Shown: piece after piece, positions 7,605 through 15,560 of the stretch
Numbering within the stretch: position 1 is the first letter of the stretch
How the letters are laid out: every line of letters starts with the position of its first letter
Source of the DNA: VRUE01 sp963764365
GTDB taxonomy: Bacteria > Actinomycetota > Thermoleophilia > Solirubrobacterales > 70-9
DNA: 64,000 bases
Assembly: GCA_963764365.1 (NCBI GenBank)
Contig: CAVXSI010000015.1
Span: 280,071 to 344,070, forward strand
Direction of reading: 5' to 3'
Made by a program: the position numbers and the translations under genes
The notes under the pieces: generated by a model
What the model was told of the DNA's origin: nothing
The model's database searches: none
What the model saw: the letters and a program-made list of their open reading frames with translations, nothing else

Positions 7605-10256
7605 CTAATTCGCAGCTACCGCGGCTTGCGCCGCGGCGACCCTGGCGATCGGAACCCGGAACGGCGAGCAGCTGACGTAGTCGAGGCCGGCGGCGTCGAA
7701 GAAGGCGATGCTGTCGGGGTCGCCGCCGTGCTCGCCGCAGATCCCGAGGCCGAGGTCGGGCCGCGCGGCGCGGCCGCGCTCGACCGCGGTCCGCACCAGC
7801 TCCCCCACGCCCTCGACGTCGATCGACTCGAACGGGCTGCGGCTGACGATCTTGCGTCGCAGGTACTCGCTGAGGAAGCGCCCCTCGGAGTCGTCGCGGG
7901 AGAAGCCCAGCGTCGTCTGGGTGAGGTCGTTGGTGCCGAAGCTGAAGAACTCGGCTTGCTCGGCTAGCCGGCCGGCGACCAGGCAGGCGCGCGGCAGCTC
8001 GATCATCGTCCCGACCCGAAACGGGACCGGCTGCGCCCCGGCCGCCTCCGCCGCGGTCCGCTCGACCAGCTCGCGCATCGCCGCCAGCTCGCCCTCGTAG
8101 TCGACCAGCGGGATCATGATCTCCAGCTCCGGCGCGGCGCCGTCGCGCTCGCGCAGCGCCGCCGCGGCGGCGACGATCGCCCGCACCTGCATCTCGTAGA
8201 CCTCGGGGTACTCGAGCCCGAGCCGGCAGCCGCGGGTGCCGAGCATCGGGTTCGTCTCCTCCAGCTGGCGCACCCGGTGCAGTTCGGCGTCCAGCGCCGC
8301 GACCGCCGCGCCGCCCTCGTCCCTCGCCCCGGCCCGCTCGATCTCCAGCGCCAGATCCTCGGCCCGCGGCAGGAACTCGTGCAACGGCGGGTCGAGCAGG
8401 CGGATCGTCACCGGCAGCCCGGCCATCTCCGCGAACAGGCCTTCGAAGTCAGCCCGCTGCAGCGGCTCCAGCTCGGCAAGCGCGGCGCGGCGCTCGGCCT
8501 CGTCCTCGGCCATGATCATCCGCTGCATCGCCGGCTGGCGCTCGCCGAGGAACATGTGCTCGGTGCGGCAGAGGCCGATCCCCTCGGCGCCGAAGCGGTG
8601 CGCCTCGAGCGCGTCCTCGGGCCGGTCGGCGTTGGCGCGGACGCCGAGCCGACGCAGCTCGTCGGCCCACTCGAGCACGGTGCGGAAGCACTCGTCCATC
8701 TCCGCCTCGACCAGCGGCACGTCCTGGGTGGTGACGATGCCGCTGCTGCCGTCGATCGCGATCGGATCTCCCTCGCCCAGCAGCTGCCCGTCGACCCGCA
8801 TCTCGCCGGCCTCGAGGTCGATCTCCAGCGCCGAGGCGCCGCAGACGCAGGGCCGTCCCATGCCGCGGGCGACCAGCGCCGCGTGCGAGGCCTTGCCGCC
8901 CTCGGAGGTGAGGATGCCGCGGGCGGCGTCGAAGCCGGCGACGTCGTCGGCCTCGGTGAACGGCCGCACCAGGATCACCGCCGCCCCCTCCTCGGCCCGC
9001 TCGACCGCGCGCTCGGCGGTGAAGGCGACCTCGCCCTTGGCCGCCCCGGGCGAGGCCGACACGCCGGTGGCGAGCGGCCGCAGCTCGAATTCCGGGTCGA
9101 AGGCGGGGTGCAGCAGCGCTTCCAGCTTCGAGGCGTCGATCTTGGCGATCGCCTCGGCGCGGCTGAGGACCCCCTCGCCGACCATGTCGACGGCGACCCG
9201 CACCGCGGCCTGCGGCGGCCGCTTCGCGTTGCGCGTCTGCAACATGTAGAGCGTCCCCTCCTCGACCGTGAACTCGACGTCCTGCATGTCGCGGAAGTGG
9301 CGCTCCAGCGCCTCGATGATCTCGACCAGCTGCCGGTGCGCCTCGGGCAGGATCCGTGCCATCTCGTCGAGGTCGGCGGTGTCGCGGGTGCCGGAGACGA
9401 CGTCCTCGCCCTGCGCGTCGAGCAGGAAGTCGCCGGACGGCGAGGGCGCACCGGTGATCTCGTCGCGGCTGAAGGCGACGCCGGAGCCCGAGCGGCCGCC
9501 CCTGTTGCCGAAGACCATCTGCTGGACGTTGACCGCGGTGCCCCAGTCGCCGGGGATGCCGTTTTGGCGGCGGTACTCGATCGCCCGCGCCCCGTTCCAG
9601 GAGCGGAAGACGGCGGCGACCGCCTCGCTCAGCTGCGCCCGCGGCGCCTGCGGGAACTCGCGCCCGGTGCGCGCGGCGAAGATCCGCTTGAAGTCGCCGA
9701 CCAGGCGGCGCAGGTCGGCCGCCCCCAGCTCGGTGTCGAGGGCGACCCCGCGCTCCGACTTGACCGCCCGGATCGCCTCCTCGAAGAGGATCCCGTCGAT
9801 CCCGGAGACGACGTTGCCGAACATCTGCACGAAGCGGCGGTAGGAGTCCCAGGCGAAGCGCTCGTTGCCGGTCCGCTCGGCGAGGCCGGCGACCGCCTCG
9901 TCGCCGAGCCCGAGGTTGAGGACCGTGTCCATCATCCCCGGCATCGATTCGCGCGCGCCCGAGCGGACCGAGACCAGCAGCGGGTCGGAGCGGTCGCCGA
10001 GCAGCCTGCCGGCCTCGGCCTCCAGCCCGGCCAGCGCCGTGTCGAGCTGCTCCTCCAGCCCGGCCGGGAACTCCTCGCCGGCGGCGAGGAAGGCGACGCA
10101 GGCCTCGGTGGTGACGGTGAAGCCGCCCGGGACCGTGATCGGCGGCCCGAGCCGGGCCATCTCGGCGATATTGGCGCCCTTGCCGCCGAGCAGGTTGCGC
10201 ATCTCCTTCGACCCCTCGTCGAACCGGTAGACGTACTTCGCTTCAGCAGCCGCCAC
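7605..10256 (-). CDS. ppdK: Pyruvate, phosphate dikinase
   Basis: This 883-residue enzyme interconverts pyruvate + ATP + Pi with phosphoenolpyruvate + AMP + PPi in the cytosol. It has the usual order of domains. The N-terminal ATP-grasp nucleotide domain shows FDEGSKEMRNLLGGKGANIA and MPGMMDTVLNLGL. The swivelling phosphohistidine domain has GGKASHAALVARGMGRPCV, with the catalytic His near residue 457. The C-terminal PEP/pyruvate TIM barrel has GIGLCRTEHMFL, the GTMIE motif and FSFGTNDLTQTTLG. Length matches the family (about 870-890). GTG 10256 is chosen because conserved sequence starts a few residues later; the frame is open further upstream, but that part is antisense to the glycosyltransferase region. 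It follows the glycosyltransferase gene by 53 bases and may share its transcript. Confidence 0.93.
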   Translation of the reverse strand: MAAAEAKYVYRFDEGSKEMRNLLGGKGANIAEMARLGPPITVPGGFTVTTEACVAFLAAGEEFPAGLEEQLDTALAGLEAEAGRLLGDRSDPLLVSVRSGARESMPGMMDTVLNLGLGDEAVAGLAERTGNERFAWDSYRRFVQMFGNVVSGIDGILFEEAIRAVKSERGVALDTELGAADLRRLVGDFKRIFAARTGREFPQAPRAQLSEAVAAVFRSWNGARAIEYRRQNGIPGDWGTAVNVQQMVFGNRGGRSGSGVAFSRDEITGAPSPSGDFLLDAQGEDVVSGTRDTADLDEMARILPEAHRQLVEIIEALERHFRDMQDVEFTVEEGTLYMLQTRNAKRPPQAAVRVAVDMVGEGVLSRAEAIAKIDASKLEALLHPAFDPEFELRPLATGVSASPGAAKGEVAFTAERAVERAEEGAAVILVRPFTEADDVAGFDAARGILTSEGGKASHAALVARGMGRPCVCGASALEIDLEAGEMRVDGQLLGEGDPIAIDGSSGIVTTQDVPLVEAEMDECFRTVLEWADELRRLGVRANADRPEDALEAHRFGAEGIGLCRTEHMFLGERQPAMQRMIMAEDEAERRAALAELEPLQRADFEGLFAEMAGLPVTIRLLDPPLHEFLPRAEDLALEIERAGARDEGGAAVAALDAELHRVRQLEETNPMLGTRGCRLGLEYPEVYEMQVRAIVAAAAALRERDGAAPELEIMIPLVDYEGELAAMRELVERTAAEAAGAQPVPFRVGTMIELPRACLVAGRLAEQAEFFSFGTNDLTQTTLGFSRDDSEGRFLSEYLRRKIVSRSPFESIDVEGVGELVRTAVERGRAARPDLGLGICGEHGGDPDSIAFFDAAGLDYVSCSPFRVPIARVAAAQAAVAAN

Positions 10257-10309
10257 CGGGCGGAGGCTCTGAGCGCCCTCGGATCGCGGAGTCGGTGGTT
10301 CCGCGGCGC

Positions 10310-11746
10310 TCAGCGAAGCACCCTTTCGAGCAGGTCCACGTATTGCAGCGTGTGGCGATTCTCGAGGTACGTCTTGCGCACCCGCTCGTGCGCGGCCAGG
10401 CCGATCTGCTGCGCGAGCTGCGGGGTGTCGAGCAGTTCCCGAATCGCCGTGCCGAAGGCCTTCAAGTCGAGTGGGTTCTTCAGCAGCACGCCGTTGACGC
10501 CATCCTGGATCTGGTCGAGGATCCCGCCGGTCGCGCTCGCCACGACCGGCCTGCCCTTCCACATCGCCTCGGTGACGGTCAGCCCGAAACCCTCCTTGAG
10601 GCTCTTCTGCACGATCACGGTCGCCTGGCGCTGCAGGGCGTTGACGATCGCCGCGTTCTCGTCGAGATCCTCCATCGGCAGGCAGGCAAGGTGCACCCGT
10701 GCCCGCAGCTCCGGGGCCAGCCGGCGCCATTCGTCTTCGACTTCGGCGAGGACGACGGCGCCGTCCGGATCGTCGGAAACCGAGCCGACGCTGGGCCCGG
10801 CGAGGATCAGGTGCGCCCCGCTGTCGCCGACCGCCATCTCGGTGAAGCCGCGCAGCACCCCGACCGGGTCCTTGAGCCGGTCCCAGCGCGACACCTGCAC
10901 GACGAGCTGTGTACTCGTGTCGGGGAGCCCTCCCGAGCTGACCACCTCGCACACCCGCTCCACCGGTTGCAGGGTCCCGTCGGGCTGCTTGAAAAAGGGC
11001 TCCCCCCTCTCCTCCTCGCCGCCACCGTCGGCGAGCAGGCCGACGTGCCGCAGGATCGCTCGCACCTGAGCCGGCTGCATCTCCTGGTTCTTGGGCGACA
11101 TCGCGTCGATCGACGGTGGGACGATCGCCGTCACCATCCCCCGGCAGTAATCGGGGACGTAGGCGTCGCGCGAGAACACGCAGGCGTCGGCGCGGGTCAC
11201 GTAGGGCTCGAGGAAGTCCCAGGCGGCGGTGCTGTAACCGTTGCCGTCATCGGCGCCGATGTGGCAGCGCCAGATCACGGTGCGGCCCGTCGCGACGATC
11301 GCGGGGATCAGACCGGCGGTCTGCGGATCGTGCAGGAAGACCACGTCGCGCGGGCCGAGGCGCTCGATCACGGCATCTGCGTTGGCGCGACTGACCTCCT
11401 CGTAGACGGCCCGCTCCTCCTCCCCCAGCTCGCCGGCGTCTCCCAGCTCGCCGTGCAGGAGGTTGTGGAGCCGCTTGGTCAGGGTGAAGAAGTCGGGCGT
11501 TCCGTTGATCGTCAGCCAGCGCATCCCGACACCCAGCCCACGCGCCAGCCCGACCCAGGACCAGAGCATCTCGGCGACCCCGCCCCCGGCCGCGGTGGAG
11601 TTGACGTTCCAGAGCTCGCGGCCATCCAGCATCTGCTGCGCCTTCCCCAACCCCTCTTCGAGCCGGCTCCAGTCATCGGCGTCGATCAAGCTGCGCATTC
11701 GCTCGAGCGAAAGCGGCGGGACATCTACCTCTCTGGCGGCGGTCAT
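10310..11746 (-). CDS. Trehalose-synthase-type glycosyltransferase (GT4, TreT-like)
   Basis: This 478-residue GT-B glycosyltransferase resembles trehalose glycosyl-transferring synthase (TreT), which makes trehalose from NDP-glucose and glucose. The opening WNVNSTAAGGGVAEMLWSWV is the family's glycine-rich N-terminal loop. HDPQTAGLIPAI, WRCHIGADDGNGYSTAAWDF and the C-domain motifs VSRWDRLKDP, QKSLKEGFGLTVTEAMWKGR and ASATGGI follow. ATG 11746 overlaps the repaired stop of the DUF192 gene (ATGA), a coupling arrangement. Without that repair the two genes form one uninterrupted frame. Substrate specificity between TreT and related GT4 enzymes cannot be read from sequence alone. Confidence 0.85.
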   Translation of the reverse strand: MTAAREVDVPPLSLERMRSLIDADDWSRLEEGLGKAQQMLDGRELWNVNSTAAGGGVAEMLWSWVGLARGLGVGMRWLTINGTPDFFTLTKRLHNLLHGELGDAGELGEEERAVYEEVSRANADAVIERLGPRDVVFLHDPQTAGLIPAIVATGRTVIWRCHIGADDGNGYSTAAWDFLEPYVTRADACVFSRDAYVPDYCRGMVTAIVPPSIDAMSPKNQEMQPAQVRAILRHVGLLADGGGEEERGEPFFKQPDGTLQPVERVCEVVSSGGLPDTSTQLVVQVSRWDRLKDPVGVLRGFTEMAVGDSGAHLILAGPSVGSVSDDPDGAVVLAEVEDEWRRLAPELRARVHLACLPMEDLDENAAIVNALQRQATVIVQKSLKEGFGLTVTEAMWKGRPVVASATGGILDQIQDGVNGVLLKNPLDLKAFGTAIRELLDTPQLAQQIGLAAHERVRKTYLENRHTLQYVDLLERVLR

Positions 11747-12091
11747 CGTGATCTGCTCGGCTCCCTCACTGCTCCAGGTAACCCACCTCTCCCTTCGGCA
11801 GGGTAGCTCAAGGACGGCGGCTGCCCGGCGGTCGGAGGCGAGACGGCAGGGCGGAACGGCACGGCGGGTCGCGAGGACCCGGCCGTCCTCGTCGAGGAAG
11901 GCGAGATCGAGCGCGAAGCGCATGCCGAAGGTGTGGACGCTGCGGCAGCGCGGGATCAGCAGGCCGGCGCCCGCCCGCTCGCGGTCGAGGCCGGCGAGGC
12001 CGAGCAGGCGGGCGCGGGGGCCGCTCGCCACCGGCACCCGCCGGCCGAGCACGGTCGCCGAGGCGAGACGGCGGAGACGACGTGGGGTCAT
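11743..12091 (-). CDS. DUF192/UPF0127 protein, probable frameshift at its 3' end
   Basis: Residues CRSVHTFGMRFALDLAFLDE and the RAVPPCRLASDR segment, ending in AVLELP, are the DUF192 fold, a small beta-barrel of unknown biochemical role. Family members end shortly after LELPAG. Here the annotated frame reads LELPCRRERW and runs on into the glycosyltransferase without a stop. Removing one base near 11803 gives LELPAEGRGGLPGAV and a TGA (11743-11745) that overlaps the next ATG. So either a single inserted base has fused two genes, or this is a true DUF192-GT fusion; I favour the former. The start (12091) overlaps the divergent PfkB start by two bases. Confidence 0.65.
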
Positions 12092-13055
12092 GATGTGCCA
12101 AGTGCACAGCGAGCCCGTCTCTCCCCCCCGCGGCGGCAAGGTCGCGGTCTTCGGCCCCAACCCGATGCTCTCGGTGACGATCGAGGCGCTGACCTCCGAG
12201 GGCGGCGACGACATCCACGTCCACGCCGCCGGCCAGGGCGTCTGGGTGGCGCGGATGGCGGCCGAGCTGGGCGCCGACGCGGTGCTCTGCGGCTTCCTCG
12301 GCGGTGAGATCGGCGATCTCCTGCGGCCGCTGCTGGAGGAGTTCCCGTTCGATCTGCGGCCGACCGCCACCGCCGAGGCGAGCGGCGCCTACATCCACGA
12401 CCGCCGCAGCGGCGAGCGGGCGCAGATCGCCCAGAGCGCCGGCCCGCCACCCTCGCGCCACGAGATCGACGACCTCTTCTCCACCACCCTGGCGGCGGCG
12501 CTCGACGCCGACGTGCTCGCCCTCTGCAACTCCTACCCGGGCGAGGCGCTGCCGCTGGAGATCTACGGCAACCTGGTCGCCGACGCGCGCGGCAACGGCA
12601 CCCCGGTCCTCGTCGACCTCTCACCGCCGCGGCTCGACAGCGCTTTGGAGGGCAGGCCGGACCTGGTCAAGATCAACGACTGGGAGGTCGCCGGGTTCGT
12701 GGCGGGCCCGGTCGACACCGAAGCGCGGATGCGGGCGGCGATCGAGCGGCTGCTGGAGGCCGGCGCCGGGGCGGCGATCGTCACTCGCGCCGAGGCGCCG
12801 GCGATGGTCGCGCGTGGAGACGAGGCCTGGGAGCTGATTCCGCCGCGCTTCGAGCGCGGCGCCCGCGAGGGTTGCGGCGACTCGATGATGGGCGCACTGG
12901 CCGCCTGCATGGCGGCCGGGCGCGAGTGGGAGGAGACGCTGCGGATCGGCGCCGCCGCCGGCGCCGCCAACTTCCTCCGCGCCGGCCTCGGCAGCGCCTC
13001 GCGCACGGTGGTCGAAGAGCTGGCTCCGCGAGTCGAGCTGCGGCCGCTCGACTGA
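12090..13055 (+). CDS. PfkB-family carbohydrate kinase (1-phosphofructokinase-like)
   Basis: This 321-residue ribokinase-fold kinase would phosphorylate a sugar or sugar phosphate with ATP. The N-terminal GGKVAVFGPNPMLSVTIEAL, HVHAAGQGVWVARMAAELGA and GFLGG are the substrate-binding half of 1-phosphofructokinase/tagatose-6-phosphate kinase-like members. DLVKINDWEVAGF and the catalytic REGCGDSMMGALA follow, where the usual GAGD is GCGD with the catalytic Asp kept. Exact substrate is not determined. The start is uncertain: ATGs at 12090 and 12093 overlap the divergent DUF192 start. A 20-bp inverted-repeat arm begins directly after its stop. Confidence 0.8.
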   Translation: MMCQVHSEPVSPPRGGKVAVFGPNPMLSVTIEALTSEGGDDIHVHAAGQGVWVARMAAELGADAVLCGFLGGEIGDLLRPLLEEFPFDLRPTATAEASGAYIHDRRSGERAQIAQSAGPPPSRHEIDDLFSTTLAAALDADVLALCNSYPGEALPLEIYGNLVADARGNGTPVLVDLSPPRLDSALEGRPDLVKINDWEVAGFVAGPVDTEARMRAAIERLLEAGAGAAIVTRAEAPAMVARGDEAWELIPPRFERGAREGCGDSMMGALAACMAAGREWEETLRIGAAAGAANFLRAGLGSASRTVVEELAPRVELRPLD

Positions 13056-13168
13056 GGGACTGTCCCGGTAGGGGTTCCACTTAACTTTTTTTGAACATCG
13101 GATTGGGCCGTCCGAGATTCGGGTCGCAAAAAAAGTACAAGACGTTCCACCCCTACCGGGACAGTCCC
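13056..13168. repeat. 113-bp element with perfect 20-bp terminal inverted repeats
   Basis: GGGACTGTCCCGGTAGGGGT (13056-13075) is exactly complementary to 13149-13168. Inside, ACTTTTTTTG and CAAAAAAAGT form a second, nested inverted repeat. The left arm starts at the base after the kinase stop. The right arm contains the stop codon of the convergent PHP gene (13153-13155) and contributes its last five codons. It could be a miniature (MITE/REP-like) insertion or a bidirectional terminator. The interior lower GC and the self-palindromic GGGACTGTCCC favour a mobile REP-type sequence. Confidence 0.8.
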
Positions 13169-13896
13169 AAAGACGGGACGTAGGGGACGCGCAGCTCGTC
13201 GCCTTTTGCAATAGCTGTGGGGGCGGTGTGGGAGATCCAGGCGATGTGGGGGGCGAGCTGGGGGATCGCGCGCAGGCGCGCGAAGGCCTCGCTGAGGTGG
13301 AGGGGGCGACCGCCGTGCGAGGAATGGGCGTCGCTGCTCAGCACATGGACGAGGCGCCGTTCGGCGAGGGCGGCCATGCCGGCGGCGGTGCGCTCGCGGA
13401 GGAAGAAGTCGGCGGTCGCCTGGATCAGCGCACCGGACTCGACCAGGCGTGCCATCCGCTCGAACATGTCGGCGGAGAGGTGGCGCTCGGGGTGGGCGAT
13501 CAGGGTGCGGTGGCCGCGCTCGGCGAGATGGGCGACGCGGCGCTCGAGGCTGTCGCTCAGCGGCCCCGGCGCCGGCTCGAGCAGGACCCAGCGGCCCGCC
13601 CCGAGGGAGACCCGGGCCAGCTCCTCCTCGCCGAGGGCCTCGACGGCCGTCTCCGCGACCTCGCCGCCGCTCAGCACCTCGACCGGGACGCCCTCGTCCC
13701 TCAGGTGGGAGTTGAGCGCGGCGACCCGCTCCTCGACCTCCTCGATCCGCACGTCGTGGTCGTGGCGGATGTGCGGCGTCGCGCAGACCTTCACGATCCC
13801 GTCGTTCGCCGCCTGGCGCGCCATGCCGGCGCTGTCGCGGCGGTCGAGCGCCCCGTCGTCGAGTTCGGGGAGGATGTGGCAGTGGAGGTCGATCAA
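13153..13896 (-). CDS. CpsB/CapC-type PHP tyrosine phosphatase
   Basis: This 247-residue PHP-domain protein belongs to the manganese-dependent CpsB/CapC/YwqE group, which dephosphorylates bacterial tyrosine kinases controlling polysaccharide export. The opening MIDLHCHILPELDDGALD gives the first metal ligands. CATPHIRHDHDV, GGEVAE, LIAHPERH and LSSDAHSSHGGRPLHL provide the remaining His/Asp/Glu ligands in the expected order. Length is normal. The last codons (SLGLSR and stop) come from the right arm of the adjacent inverted repeat, so the original C-terminus may have been altered by that element. No capsule genes are nearby, so its kinase partner is unknown. Confidence 0.85.
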   Translation of the reverse strand: MIDLHCHILPELDDGALDRRDSAGMARQAANDGIVKVCATPHIRHDHDVRIEEVEERVAALNSHLRDEGVPVEVLSGGEVAETAVEALGEEELARVSLGAGRWVLLEPAPGPLSDSLERRVAHLAERGHRTLIAHPERHLSADMFERMARLVESGALIQATADFFLRERTAAGMAALAERRLVHVLSSDAHSSHGGRPLHLSEAFARLRAIPQLAPHIAWISHTAPTAIAKGDELRVPYVPSLGLSR

Positions 13897-14005
13897 GAGT
13901 GGGCTCTTAGCGCAACACCTGTTTCAGCGGCCACCGCTCCATTGCACGCAACCAAGATGACAGGCATGATCCAGCACCTGCTCCCGCCGGGCTTGCGAGG
14001 GCAGA

Positions 14006-14485
14006 TTGGGCTTCAACGTGAATAAGAAGACGACCCGCAGAGGCAATTACGAGTCGGGCTCCGACTACGTGCTCAAGTACGGCGAGCTCCGCTTCGCCTT
14101 CAACGAGAACGACTTCGGCCAGCGCGTGGAGCAGGCCGCGGTCAAGCTCGGCTTCGTCCAGCAGGGACTGAGCCGCGACGAGCTCGAAGACCTGCTCGAC
14201 CTCGCCGTCAACGGCGAGATCGTCGAGCCCTGCTCGCGCCTCGGCGTCCACATCAACGGGAACTGGGAAGACCTGGTCGGCCCCTCCAACCGCAGCCTCG
14301 TCCACTGGCTGCGGCGCCTCGTCTTCCGCGGCGCCTGGCTCGACCAGCGGGTCAAGGAGGGCGAGCTGGACGTCGTCTTCGACGGGCGCAGCCAGACCTT
14401 CGGCTACGTCCAGCCCGAGCGCAGCAACGAGCCGATCGAGCTCTCGCGCGAGCCGTCCTGGCGCCGCATCGCCTATAGAGGCTGA
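14006..14485 (+). CDS. Hypothetical protein
   Basis: I do not recognise this protein of about 159 residues. It is soluble, with many charged and aromatic residues (SGSDYVLKYGELRFAFNEND) and a C-terminal part rich in Trp/Tyr (VFDGRSQTFGYVQPERS). No signal peptide or membrane segment is visible. The start is either TTG 14006 (GAGGG four bases upstream) or GTG 14018. Its stop (14483-14485) forms the first bases of an inverted repeat shared with the convergent Rho-like gene. Codon use matches the chromosomal neighbours. Confidence 0.55.
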   Translation: MGFNVNKKTTRRGNYESGSDYVLKYGELRFAFNENDFGQRVEQAAVKLGFVQQGLSRDELEDLLDLAVNGEIVEPCSRLGVHINGNWEDLVGPSNRSLVHWLRRLVFRGAWLDQRVKEGELDVVFDGRSQTFGYVQPERSNEPIELSREPSWRRIAYRG

Positions 14486-14581
14486 GTCCCTCGGACCGGC
14501 GCATCTCTGCGTCCTCGGCCGCTCGCGTGCAGAGCACGCCACGCGGCCTGCGTCCTTGACCTGCTTGGTCCGAGGGACTCA
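14483..14581. repeat. 99-bp inverted repeat between convergent genes, stops in both arms
   Basis: TGAGTCCCTCGGACC (14483-14497) and GGTCCGAGGGACTCA (14567-14581) are perfect 15-bp inverted repeats. The TGA at each outer edge is the stop codon of the gene entering from that side. The 69-base interior is GC-rich. It resembles the 13056-13168 element in size and position but not in sequence. A bidirectional terminator or a small insertion element are both possible. Confidence 0.75.
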
Positions 14582-15448
14582 GTTCCGCTCGAGGGCACCG
14601 ACGACCGTGAGAGTCCCGCCGCTCACGCCCTGGCCGGCGTCGAACAGGTCGCGGGCCTCCTCGGGGCCGGCGAAGTCCTCGGCGAAGCGGGTCAGGGAGT
14701 CGATCAGGACGATCACGTCCTCGCCGCCGGCGGCGCGGCGGACGGCCTGGGCGAGGGCGTCGTCGGCGTGGCGGGCCTGGCCGGCGGAGACGATCTCCGC
14801 CTGCGGGGCCTCGCGCTTCCAGTCGGCCAACTCCTCCGGGCTGGGGTCGATCAGCAGGGCGATCGGGTCGGGCCCCTTCGACTCGCCGGCCAGCTCGGAG
14901 GCGAGCTCGCGCAGCAGCGCGGTGCAGGCGGCGCGGCTCTCCGCGTAGACGATCGCGCGGTGGCCGGCAGCGGGCGGCAGCAGCAGGTCGTGGGCGCGGA
15001 CGCCGCCCTTGCGGCGGCGGCCCCAGCGACGGCGGCGGCGTTTGCGTTTCGGGCGCTCGGCGCCGGCGGCGGGGGGCCCGGCAGGCTGCGGCTTCTCCTC
15101 GGGCCGCGGCCGCTCCTCGCGCGGCTCGCCTTTCGGCTCCTGGCGCGGTTCGCGCTCCTCGCGCTCCTGCCGCGGTTTGCGCTCGCGGCGCTCGCCGCGC
15201 GGGCGATCTCCACCTCCGCGCTGGCGCTCGCCGCCGCGGGAGCGATCTCCACCGCCGTCGCGTTTGCGGCGGCCGGGCTCGCGCCCGCCGCGCTCGCCTC
15301 TCGGCTTGGCGGACCCGCCGCCACCGCCGCCGGCGAGCTTCTCGATCAGCTCGGCGCGAGGCAGCATCCGGTAGCGCTCGACGCCGGCCTCGGCGGCCAG
15401 CGCGTGCAGCTCCCCCAGGTGCTTGGATTCCAGTTCGGTCTTGTTCAT
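14579..15448 (-). CDS. Rho-like protein with Rho_N domain and degenerate P-loop
   Basis: This is a 289-residue protein. Residues 1-40 (ELESKHLGELHALAAEAGVE) are a Rho N-terminal SAP-like RNA-binding domain. Residues about 45-150 are a low-complexity Arg/Gly/Glu tract. The C-terminal half is a shortened Rho ATPase fold: PIALLIDPSPEELADWK, EIVSAGQARHADDALAQAV, VIVLIDSLTRFAEDF and GGTLTVVGALERN match Rho's conserved strands in order. Where Rho has its P-loop (PPKAGKTT), this protein has PPAAGHRAIVYAES, without the Lys or the following Ser/Thr. It also ends before Rho's Q- and R-loops. It is therefore unlikely to be a working termination helicase. It may regulate Rho or bind RNA. Confidence 0.7.
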   Translation of the reverse strand: MNKTELESKHLGELHALAAEAGVERYRMLPRAELIEKLAGGGGGGSAKPRGERGGREPGRRKRDGGGDRSRGGERQRGGGDRPRGERRERKPRQEREEREPRQEPKGEPREERPRPEEKPQPAGPPAAGAERPKRKRRRRRWGRRRKGGVRAHDLLLPPAAGHRAIVYAESRAACTALLRELASELAGESKGPDPIALLIDPSPEELADWKREAPQAEIVSAGQARHADDALAQAVRRAAGGEDVIVLIDSLTRFAEDFAGPEEARDLFDAGQGVSGGTLTVVGALERN

Positions 15449-15465
15449 AAGGTCCTCTCGCGTTC

Positions 15466-15521
15466 ACGCGCAAATCGCCCCGGATTCGAACACCCGGAGA
15501 TCACCGTGTCGATTTGCGCGT
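15466..15521. repeat. 56-bp hairpin with 12-bp perfect stem and T-arm-like interior
   Basis: ACGCGCAAATCG (15466-15477) and CGATTTGCGCGT (15510-15521) pair perfectly. On the minus strand the enclosed part contains GTGTTCGAATC flanked by CCGG blocks, reminiscent of a tRNA T-arm, so the whole resembles an acceptor-T-arm minihelix. No D-arm or anticodon arm is present and it is not a tRNA gene. It sits between glpD and the Rho-like gene, both on the minus strand, and may be a terminator or a relic. Confidence 0.5.
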
Positions 15522-15560
15522 TCAGGGGGCGGCAGGTTATTGGAGCGGCTCGACGGCCGG

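Noticed and set aside
8277..11069. A 930-residue plus-strand open frame
   Set aside because: It is antisense to PPDK and the glycosyltransferase, rich in Arg/Ala/Gly with no domain; GC-rich codon use opens the opposite strand.
15466..15521. A tRNA or small RNA gene
   Set aside because: Two stems resemble an acceptor/T-arm minihelix but the rest of a tRNA is missing; treated as a hairpin only.
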